Positions 52,641-62,762 of a stretch of 64,000 bases of DNA are shown piece by piece. How positions within the stretch are numbered: the first letter of the stretch is position 1; every line of letters begins with the position of its first letter. Source of the stretch: Rhynchonema sp. JSB1_4 (Eukaryota > Nematoda > Chromadorea > Monhysterida > Xyalidae); the NCBI GenBank assembly GCA_030248065.1, contig JASAMV010006591.1:1-64000 (forward strand), written 5' to 3'. The position numbers and the translations under genes were made by a program. The notes below the pieces were generated by a model. The model searched no databases. It had not been told where the DNA came from and saw only the letters and a list, made by a program, of their open reading frames with translations.

Positions 52641-53860
52641 TCAGTACTCAAGTTAGTAAGTGTCACCGTCACTGCAGGTGAAACAACTCCGGAGGCAGCG
52701 GCCGATGCAGAGATGAAAAAAACCCTGGCTGAAATGCAGGATCTGTTGCGTCAGTGGAAGGCGTGCGAGGCAAAGGCGAAGGCGAAGGCGAACGCTGAGA
52801 AATCAGGGCCGGTGCCAGACACGCGCGACACAGGTATAGAACGGCGGCTGTTTTGCTTTTTCCGGCGTTTTTATTTGATTTGAAATTTATTTGAAATTTA
52901 TTTTGATTTATTTGAAATCGATTTGTCATACAGCCCCGCCCACAAAATGGGGCCAGTGAATTAATAGACAGGGCCCCCCTGGGGTCCCCCGGGGCTGAGC
53001 CCCCCATTATGGAGCCCCAAAAGGGGGTGAAAATTGCAGTGAAAAAAGCGGATAAAAAACATTGTAATTTTCAGAAAGCCGAAACCGAGAGGCTGGCACG
53101 TTTCTGGGCGACGTGTCATGCCTGCAGGATATCGAAAACGTCGACGCCGACTTCAGTTTCGAACCGGACTCCGACGATAACGGCCTTCCCACGGTGGCAG
53201 GTGAAGTTTATTTGAGTTTTTTTTCATGTTTTCTACTGATAATAGCATGCCTGTGGCTGTATACAGGTATTGTCATAGGGAACTTTTTCTTATTATTCAT
53301 TTTAACCCGCGATTTTTGACCTCTCAGCAATGAGGGCGATGACGCTGTTGATGAACTGATGATGGTTCTTTTTAGACATGTCGTCATCGTCGTTTGTCGA
53401 TGTCGAATCGGTCACGCCGTCGCCGGACAGTTTGGTCATCGATATGAAGCCTGATCCAGACGAGCAAAATCTCGTTGTCAAGGCACCCCGTCGGCGAGTG
53501 GCATCACACGCTGCAGTTGGTGCATTGCAACAACGAATGTGTGTTCAAAAGGCACGGAATATGATGATATCACATAGTAAAAGATAAGTCGACGTAAAAT
53601 AAATGGGAATTGAATTTAGATACCCGTACGTACACCTGCTGGATGACGGAGAGCAGGGCGACAGATACAAATGGGTGCACATGCACGACGCCACCGCGGA
53701 GTACATCCGAAACTCGAACGCAAACGAGAAACGAAAAGTGCTGCGACAGCTGTTCAACATATTCGGCTGCGATTATCGCAAATACGTCGAACCGCTGAGC
53801 ATCGATGAGGAACACAACGGTAGGCCGTCGGAAGACTACGACCCATCCAAGTCACCGTAA
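52345..53860 (+). CDS. Acidic protein of unknown family, five exons
   Basis: Five exons (52345-52384, 52678-52833, 53075-53200, 53376-53538, 53620-53860) join in phase to 241 codons. Residues about 15-50 form a likely coiled coil with alternating Ala/Lys/Glu (EMKKTLAEMQDLLRQW, KAKAKAKANAEK). The middle is acidic and Ser-rich (DADFSFEPDSDDNG, MSSSSFVDVESVTPSPDS). The last third looks folded: YVHLLDDGEQGDRYKWVHMHD, then NEKRKVLRQLFNIFGCDYRKYV and a polar tail. There is no signal peptide or membrane span, so it is probably cytosolic or nuclear. The last domain does not match a family I can name. Exon 4 could end elsewhere; the AT|GTGTGT donor was chosen because it restores phase. Confidence 0.7.
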
Positions 53861-53899
53861 AAGGTATGTGTGATTAATACGATGAGATTAATAATTGAG

Positions 53900-54370
53900 A
53901 ACGATAATTTGTGTGTTTTCTGTTTTTACGCGTCTTTTCGCTATATTTTTCATCGTGACTTTTTGTTTGTCGCTCAATTTTAGTCCCTTGTCGGTGATCT
54001 CACCAATTATCAAATTGTGCGCGATCATATAATTTGTATGTACATAACACAGAGATTTAAATGAACACCACAGTTTGTTCTTTCTGGTTGCTACGGTTCT
54101 TTTTTCAGGCTGACTTTTTCTTTATCGCTGAAATTTGTGGTCCATCTCGGTGTTTTTATGAATGATTAAATTGTGCGCGGTCTTTTCATTTCAATGTAAC
54201 ACAGGCCTAAAGTGAAAACCATAATTTGTGGCTGGTCCGTTACGTTTTTTTGCTGTTCTTCTTCCCGACTTTTCCTTTGTCGCTCAATTTTTGTGCTTTC
54301 GCTGCAAACTTGTGAATAATCAAATGGTGCACGATCCTTTCATTTGTATGTTTCGGGTCAAGTCTGTATG
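53900..54370. repeat. About 150-bp degenerate tandem repeat, three copies
   Basis: The words GACTTTTTGTTTGTCGCTCA (variants), TCAAATTGTGCGCGATC, TTTCATTTGTATG and AACACC.CAGTTTGT recur in the same order near 53945, 54105 and 54265. Divergence is high. It follows the stop codon of the acidic protein gene and may lie in its 3' UTR. Confidence 0.75.
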
Positions 54371-55738
54371 AATATCCGCATAACTATAGTATGAACACAA
54401 GTTTATCACAATGAATGAACACATTAACAGGAAGCTGATTGTACTTTGTTGTGTATCCGTATGCATCATACACATCGGTGAAATAAGACCCACACTGTAT
54501 AACGGTCGCGCAGTGTGCAAACTTTTGGGCCACCCTACCCTAAACTGAGATTAGGGGCGATGTGTCTCATGTTGCATCCGTTACAAGTTGAAAGCAACGT
54601 TTGAATAGGGGCGATGCTATACTTTACGTGCGCCCGCACCCCCCCCCCCCCCCCCGCCCCCCCCGGGGGGGCACTCCGCCCACAGCGGGCCCCCCCCCTC
54701 ACAACACACCTTGTGGCTTGTAACTTCCATGCCTACTGCAAAAATAAAATGAATGAATGATCAACAACACCAATTGACATGTCGACAAACCCTCCACATA
54801 CATATTTTTGGTGAGTGTTTTTTGGAATTACGTAAAAGGTACATTCATGCTTCGTCGTTCTCAGTTTTATTTACACTTGGTTTTTTAAAAAAGTACCCGG
54901 GGGGGGGCCGGGATAAAATAAAAACAAAAAGAGAAAAGTCCTTAAAATCCGTTAAAATGACTCTAGGAAACACACACACAAGGATCATTCGCTTGATTTT
55001 CAACAAACTCAAATTGCGATGTTTCCGTACGCATCTGACAACAGGTTTCTGCTCCGTCTCTCTCAAGGTTTCTCTCATCTCTCGGTTCAAGGGAAAAAGG
55101 TTTTTAAACAAATAAAAAAATTGACCAAATTCTTTCGCGCGACTAAATATCTAAAAAACACAATCACAAATTTTTTTTCGTTTAACCAGTTTTATTTACA
55201 CCCTGGTTTGTCAAGAAATGCACCGACGAGTGGCCAGCTAGATAACTGTAAACACAAAAGGGAAAAGTCAAGGAAGACCCAGTAAGCAGACACCAAGGAC
55301 ACACACACAAGAGGAACACTCGCTTTAAACCCAACAAAAACAAAGAGGGGTCTTCCCGCACCCAACAGAACACAGTTCTTCTCCCCCTCCCCCCAGGGTT
55401 CTTCCTGACTGCTGCCACGGTACACCACGCGCGAAAAAAGGTTTTTAAAAAAAAAAAAAAAAAGAGCCCAAGAAAATCCTCCCCGGGCGCCACGAAGACA
55501 AGAGAAAAAAAAACACAAACAAAGTGTTCCCCACGCGCAACACCAGAGGACAGAATGAAAAACGGAAAAACGGAAAACGCGTTCAGAAAGCTGTACCATT
55601 GCACGGGAACGCGTACTGTATTACACACTGTGACTCGGCCGGTAAAAGGTGTGATTAGTTGAACTTACCGTAGGGGTCATAGGTCATCAATCCTTACTCA
55701 TGCTCAGATTGCCTGAGACCAGTATAAACCGATATTTA
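54371..55738. other. Intergenic with low-complexity blocks and a diverged direct repeat
   Basis: Runs of C and G lie at about 54640-54700 and G-runs near 54900. The blocks about 54850-55010 and 55170-55350 share AGTTTTATTTACAC, GAGAAAAGTC or GGAAAAGTC, and ACACACACACAAG in order. The second block and what follows is strongly A/C-biased, as at 2.1 kb. No gene could be supported. Confidence 0.55.
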
Positions 55739-56135
55739 GGCCGGTTTCACAATGCATGCGGGTGCGGGTTGCGGGTCAGGCATTTTCGGATGTGGCAGAT
55801 GACACAAAGGTCAATTCTTCATAATTTTGGTACCGTTGTGATCAGCGCGTCGGTCTTGACGCCCGTGTTATTTTTGATTTCCACACCGACACTTTGAAAC
55901 ATCACTAGACCACATTTTCCGCTAACCCGCAAAAAGTGGTGCGGGTTGGCGGTAAATCAGGTCCAGTGATGGCCAGGGTCGGCAGTTGACGCTCATACTT
56001 TGGTGAAGAACGCAGGCAAACGAGGCGCATCCCCTGATGCAAAAATTCAACATGAGTATGTTACCTAAACGGGTCCACGTGCCAAAAACCCTGACCCGCA
56101 ACCCGCAACCCGCATGCATTGTGAAACCGGCCTTA
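55736..56135. mobile_element. PIF/Harbinger-type MITE, 394 bp, TTA duplication
   Basis: The element spans 55739-56132. It starts GGCCGGTTTCACAATGCATG and ends CATGCATTGTGAAACCGGCC, with TTA on both flanks. Subterminal GGGTGCGGGTTGCGGGTCAG is matched inverted near the right end. One TGAAACATCA copy lies inside (55895-55904). There is no transposase frame. TTA duplications and GGCC termini fit PIF/Harbinger. Confidence 0.92.
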
Positions 56136-56873
56136 CACGCTGAAATGTATCGCTGTAATTGAATTGCCGAAGGTGTAAAGTATAAAGTTGTGTACCTACA
56201 TAACTGGTTAATTTATTGGCCTAAACAGTTGGTACATCGTCAATACGACGCATTTTTCACACAAAACATGGATAGCTTCCCGTGCTCAAAAACAGAAATT
56301 TCAAAACAACACTGGGTGCAAACTTGTTCTTCACAATCCTTTATGTTTTGGCACGAAATGGCGATGTTTCTACCCCATATATATAGGTCTTGAAACTCGT
56401 TTAAAAACCAGATTTGTTCTCGCACAAGAAACTCACACATAATAATGACTGTCTAGTTTTTTGTAGATTAGGTTTATGTTCGTGCGTGCACAAAGAATCT
56501 CGGGATATGAGGTGCAAAACCAGTAAAAAACTACATGAACTCAATATTCGCGATGACTTGTTTGTTTCTTAATTAGTCACAGACTTTCTAATTCCATGTT
56601 TTCACTAAGTGAAGATGCACCAGTGCGTGTGTCTCTTCGAAAAGAGTTTTTATGCACAACCGGTGTGTTGTTTTCTCTCAGTTGCCTTGAGCGTGCACTT
56701 TTATACTTTTGTGAAAAAATAAATCGTCAGTTTTGTGTTTTAAAAATGCACTCACTTTTGTTTATACCTCGCAGGGATATATGTATGTTATACTGAGGAA
56801 ACGCTGATTTTGTTTCAAATTTTGACGTGCTGCCGTCAGTTTTCATCACTTAAATTCAGCGTCTAACGCGAAG
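56136..56873. other. Intergenic before MAM-like gene 3
   Basis: AT-rich unique sequence, with no supportable exon before the signal-peptide exon. Confidence 0.5.
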
Positions 56874-59800
56874 ATGACTGGAACCGGCCACCTGGTGCTT
56901 ATTTTGTTAATTTGGCGTCTGAATCAAGGTTTGTAGCTTTCTATTTTTATCAGTTCATGAGAGGCGATCGCTTCGTCTAGAGTGGTTCCCTTATCGTCAG
57001 GAAGGGATGCGGTAGATCCTCGACCATTCAGACAGAGGGAATTGGCCACTAGTTATCGTCACTATGCACTAGTAACACGGCTTTTCGTGATTGATATTGC
57101 CCACGCAGCATGCGCTTCAACAGCAAACTCGCAAATGCGCAAACGCGTGAATTCATTGTGAAGGCAGCTTTTTGGCTGCCTTCACAATGCATGCGCGTTT
57201 GCGCGTTTGCGCATGCGCGTTTGCGCGTCACATTTTTTGACGCGCATTGGTGTTCACAATGCAAATTTCATGCGCAAACGCGCACGCGCAAACGCGCATG
57301 CGCAAACGCGCAAATGCGCAAACGCGCAGTGCGCATCTGTGTTCACAATGGACATGCGCGTTTGCGCATCAGATTAGAATAGCGTGTGCATGAAATTTGG
57401 AACAGTTGTTTTTTGCATTTTCATATTCGTATCGGGCTAGCATGCGTCCGGCGGGTGATTGAGCTCATAGTCTGTTGATGAGCATGCACCTTTGCTGCTG
57501 TCCAATGATGTAATTTTTAAAAGGAAAACGTGAGATTGCGGAATATTTTTTGGCAACGAATGATAGAAAATACGTAAAATTACTATCAAACAGAACAAAA
57601 GTTGAACCCTCCACCCGATTCCATTGAAATTGTTCAAAGAAAAGCATACGAACAAGAAACAAACACGACTAGTTGTGAAAAATACAATTTTCGACATTTT
57701 GTTTCCTGTGAAAGAATGACTTTTGAAATGAAACATAAACAATGGCTGAGTGATAAAACAACAAACGTAAAAGGATCGTAACAGGTGGCCATATCGTTCT
57801 TAAAATATAATTTGTTGAAATAATAATGTTTTTTAGCTTCAGGCAGCTCGGGCAAGCCAAACGCGCACGCAAAATTAGAACCAATCCTAATCGTATTTTT
57901 GCGCGTTTGCGCGTCAAAAACGCGCAGACGCGCAAACGCGCAAATGCATTGTGAACACAAATGCGCGTGCGCGTTTGCGCATGCGCACGAGCTCGGCGCG
58001 CAAACGCGCAGATGCGCAAACGCGCAAATGCATTGTGAACACAAATGCGCGTCAGTTTCGTGCGCAAATGCGCAAACGCGCAAACGCGCATGCATTGTGA
58101 AGGCAGCCTTTATAATAGTCTAGTCCAACAACTGAAAAGCAGGGCGCAAAAATCCGCTCGGCGATTCGGACCGGAAGTGATCATCTGTAAGCTGTGTTGA
58201 CTGTCTTGGTCCGAAGCGATGTGGTGGAGAAACTTTCTGATCGCTTTCGGTGGCATTTTGGGACTTGCGCATCGACAACAATAGGATTAGCCCTTTATTC
58301 ATTGCCGGCTTCATCAAAAATAGTCTCACTGCAATAAATCTGAAAACGAGAGCGATCGCGACATTCTCGTTTGCAGCAAACGGATGTTTCGGACGTCGCG
58401 GTTCGATTGAGATTCCGGACACAATCACGGGTCTCGAACCATCCGCGCACGGTGGCGACTACGAATACGTCACGTATGAAGACCCGGGCATGAAACATCA
58501 GGTCCCACCACCGGACAATTACGAGCTCACTTATGATGCCCCGCCACCTGAAATGGTGGAAAACGCCGGCAATCCGCTGAAAAGTTGGTGGGAAACACTC
58601 CATCTGATTCTGGTAGCAACCATGACGATCGGATAGAGTTAGCGCCATTACTGTTGGATCAAAATGCTTTTTACTGATTCGGGTAGCTGTGTACATTGCA
58701 GCAGCGGTTAGTAAGACTGGTGGATCATTCCACTAGGATTAAAGTGCCCTCGGGCAGCTGTATCTTGTTGCGCATAACAAAAGCCCTAAAGTTCTGATGC
58801 TACAAAGGGGGTAAACAAGTAAATTACTGTTTTCCTGATGCTATAATGGGTTAAAACTAGAGTAACCAGACTAGATGCAGCAAGAACTTCAAGATACAGG
58901 CGCCGCGGGCGGGGCGGGAGGCTAGACAATCTTTTCGACCTGACACTGTCCAATAAACATATAAGGACATGCTGTCAGTCTTAGCTAAACCCCGGCATCT
59001 CAGTCCCGACCAACACAGTCCTCCATTTCGGTTCCGATCAAGTCAATTCCAAGACAAGACGGGTTCGACATCATATCTATGTTTCAGCGTGATGCAGTCC
59101 CTGACTTGGTACATCCCAGTCCCGCCCTTTCAACCATTTCACAAACATACATTGCAATTACTACATTACAAACTCGGCAAACCAACGAAGGAGCTCTAAG
59201 ACCGACTCCCAGCACCACTGCAAGACCACATAGCGCTGGTGCAAAATATTGCAGCGAACACGAAAACAGATCTGTACACGGTCGCAAGTTTAAGGGCCCG
59301 GAGACTCCAAAAGGCGCTGACAAAAGTTCGGCAAAATTAGTCACAAAGATTTCAAGCTAAGACTGACGGCATGTCCCAACACTCATATTTTCAGCGAAAC
59401 TCGGTCTTGACGTTGACGATTTCGCACCGTACGATGAATCAAGTGAGATTATCGTGTTGCTTTTCCTTGATCTTCCTTTGTGTTTTTCTTCTTTTTTTAA
59501 CTCATCATCCGTCTTAAGAAAACAAAAAAAAACACAAAATAACCGACGGCGTATTCTCGCAGGATACACGATCGAACGACACGTCAAGTTCGGTGGTGCG
59601 CTTCGATGTGACTTCGAGTCGCCGTGCTGTTGGCGAAACGAGAAACCACCGGAGGACCAGCTGGAGTTCCTCACCACCAACAGTTTGCCCGACAAAGATC
59701 TGTTCGCCAAATATTTCGAGCCAAAAACGCCGCCATGTTGGTAATCGATCTTGAAATTTGACATTTTGGTCCGACCGGTTGGTCCAATTTTATGCGGCTA

Positions 59801-62329
59801 CTATTGGGCATGGCGTTTTTGAAATTCGCGCCCGGCTATATTATACTCAGACCCAACAAGCAAGATATAATGCTCAAGGCTCGCATTTGATGCAGTCCCC
59901 TTCTTGCTCTTCCCATGTCAATTCCATTGAGTTCACGCATTTCAGCCAACCGCTATCTGCTCACAGCCGCTCGCGGTGAGAATGCAGCGGAAGAGGCCAG
60001 ATTCAGCTCTTGTGCGATTCCTTGCACTCGGGAGCCAGTGTCAATGGCGCTCAGGTAACGTTGTGCATAAGTCAGCTAGTTCACTAATGTTTCGCGAATA
60101 TTTCGGGGTTCGTTGGTGAGCGAAAACGTAATTATCATCTGAGATTCTACGTTGGAATTTGTCACTCGTTGGAGATTTCAAACACATATTGAACTAAGGT
60201 ATTGGTCAACGCCCGACGTTTTACTTCGAGTGTGTCAACAACCAGACGATGGCAGTGCTCTGTTGTTGAACTGTGTCACTCTGGACATCGGTGAAACATC
60301 AGCCACAGTCGTGCTTCCGCCGATGGAAAACTTCCAGGTTATTACTCTCCCACCGTTGTTATTGGTGTTACCACAATCAGTTTTATTGAACGATTTCGAA
60401 GATGCCTAGAAAATTCATCCGTGTTTTGTGCAGCTGGTGGTTATCGTCAGCAATCTGGCAGCACCCGACGGCAGCATCATGTTGATCGATGACATCACTG
60501 TTGACTACGTGCCGTGCCCGCCACCGACTACAACAACAACGTTGGTGAACAACAGTGTTGTTCTGCCGCCGTGTTACATATTAGCAGTGACTGTTGAAGT
60601 GTCAGGTAACTACTGAAGTATTCAAAATAACATGTTTTCGTATCATATCTAGAACAACAACAACGACAACAACAACAACACCAACCACGACCACAACGAC
60701 ACCAACAACAACAACAACACGCACCACAACAACACAAATCGTTAGCAAGGATGTGTGCCATAAAATCGTTTGCGTTGGTTAGTAATTAATCAGCTAATGG
60801 ATTTCACGAAAGGGCGAGGCGCAAAGTAGAAGTTCGTATCGTCAAGGTTGGTCCTAGGAATTCCTTGAAGGAGCTGGTTTGGGTACGAATAATCTTTGCG
60901 ACGAGGTTTTACGACCAACTTTGACCACCGAACATTCTAGTACGACGAGCCTTACACGTTCCGAGATGTTTTGAATATTGCATCCAATGTGTACTCCTAT
61001 ATCACTGTATTCTGCATCCAATGAGTGAAACATCACCCAGATCCTCTATTCGGGCCGTGTAACTGGCTCGATCTGGCCACACCCGATCACCAACACGTAC
61101 TCAACACACGCAAGCCAGTGCAGCCGTTCAGTGCCGTCGAGGGCGGAAAATTCCACGTTGGTTGTAATCATTGGTCGCACCTTGAAAACCTTCCGAAGCT
61201 AATGTTGATTTCCACTGCAAAAATCAGTGTTTTCTCGTGGTCGTCACTGTTAGACCTGCCCGCATCCCGGCTGTAATTTGGACTTCCAGATTGCCCCAGT
61301 ATCAAGTAGAGTCATTACACCGTTGTGTTTGGGTGACAAATTTTCCACGAAGACCGTCCACATATTCCTCTGAGCAGAAAGCTACCACTAGTATGGGTTT
61401 CTCATGTGAATGTGTAGGAATAAATGTGAGCCACATGACCAGCTTTGCGCAGCTGCAGAGAGCGGATTTTGTGATCCAAGGTCATGGTTCATATCGTAGC
61501 TTAGAGCCTCGTTAGATGTATCCGATTCGAAGTGCATTCTAGAGTAAACACGGACATTTCATTCCGGACCCGGAAATGAGGTGTCAGTGTCACACAAGTG
61601 TGTACGACTTGTGTCAGGTGCCTGTTCATATCAACATTCGCAGAACATGGTGACGGGCGTGCGCAAAGGTCGCCGCGGCCCTGACGATCGCTACATGGCC
61701 GTGTACCTGCATCCTCAGGAACAGGCCGGTCTGATGAGTGAACCACTTGATGTAAACGACATGCAAGTGCTGCGATTCGACATCTATGAGGCGACGTTCG
61801 GGATGCAAGTCAAGGTGTGACATAATGTCTGCAGTCTACTTTACTTACTGTACCTTCTTTCATTGTGAAAATATCAATCAAAGTTTGCTGCCCCGTCTGT
61901 CGTTAACTTTGTAGCCCCCACTTCCTTACCGTGCTAACTGTGACCAAAAAAGGCACAGAAGGTGCATGAAACATTAGTTCCCGGTGATATTCAGGTTTGT
62001 CTCAATGAGGTCACTGTGTGTCCATTTGCCACGCGAAGTGGTGACACGTCGGCCGATCATCTACGATGGACCACTTACAATATGCTCGTACCACGTGGCA
62101 CTGAACGGGTATGAAATGCATAATCTTTTTATTTTCAAGTTCGATTCACTTTAAAAAATTATATGTGCAAAAATAATTCCAGATTTTGTTCCTGGTATCC
62201 AACCGAGGCACCAACCAGGGAGCAGTTGGACTGGACAACATTCTCTGGCTGCACCCGTTCGAAGCCGACCCGGGTGACTTGGAAGCAGCCAGTGATACCA
62301 TTTGCTTTGAAGAGTTCAGAACAAAATAA
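56874..62329 (+). CDS. Secreted double-MAM-like protein, paralog 3
   Basis: Twelve exons join in phase to 503 codons: 56874-56928, 58377-58583, 59395-59442, 59563-59736, 59946-60054, 60199-60337, 60434-60540, 60653-60777, 61041-61156, 61644-61814, 61995-62108, 62183-62329. The signal peptide is MTGTGHLVLILLIWRLNQ. A long acidic Pro/Tyr exon (IEIPDTI, DYEYVTYEDPG, DNYELTYDAPPPE) follows. Unit one has CDFESPCCWRNEKPP, YLLTAARGE, ARFSSCAIPC, YWSTPDVLLRVCQ, DGSIMLIDDITVDY. A pure poly-Thr linker with Pro and Arg breaks follows. Unit two has GPCNW, VEGGKFH, MVTGVRKG, DRYMAVYLHPQE, VCLNEVTVC, NQGAVGLDNILW. It differs from paralogs 1 and 2 in three ways: the exon carrying VTGVR is fused to the next one, the linker has no His, and the acidic tail is missing. 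Intron 1 holds the repeats at 57.1-58.1 kb. Confidence 0.87.
57110..58111. mobile_element. Composite foldback element with GCGCAAACGCGC arrays (intron 1 of MAM-like gene 3)
   Basis: The main unit spans 57174-58108. It starts GGCTGCCTTCACAATGCATG and ends CATGCATTGTGAAGGCAGCC, with T-runs at both flanks. Inside are alternating GCGCAAACGCGC and GCGTTTGCGC arrays broken by CATTGTGAACACAAATGCGC words, so several palindromic units are stacked. A partial right end of another copy (CATTGTGAAGGCAGC) precedes it at 57110-57169. The termini resemble the 55.7 kb element, which suggests a related family. Confidence 0.8.
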
Positions 62330-62762
62330 TTCAATACTTTATTTCATGTTCATTTTATATGACTGCCTTTTATCTTCGTCTCCGAGTGTGCAGTATTTCT
62401 TCTTCATTGTACATGTACATAACACTACCTACTGTCGACCGAGATCTGTTAAAAGATCTGATTTCGTACTTCCAGTTTGACTGAATTGTTTTATATTGGA
62501 TTAGCAGGCTACCCTTGGCTCTGGAACAAGTTAAATCCGCTGAAGTTTAAGCTCAACTGGTGCCATCTTAACCAAATTTACAGCCGCACACACAGTCGTT
62601 CAGAAGGCAGGCATCTTGCAATCAATCTTTGTTTGCGACATTCAAGTTGATGTACATATACTGTCGTTTGATGGCAAAACACAACTGTCTGAAAGACAAC
62701 AGGATTTCTTTCTACATTTTAAGTTGAAACATAATCGGCGAATGTTTCATACATTCGAAACA
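62330..62762. other. Intergenic before the second calmodulin-like gene
   Basis: No gene could be supported in this 430-base gap. Confidence 0.45.

Noticed and set aside
53376..53587. Reading exon 4 of the acidic protein to the in-frame stop at 53587
   Set aside because: The AT|GTGTGT donor at 53538 restores phase with the clearly coding exon at 53620, so the longer frame is probably intronic.
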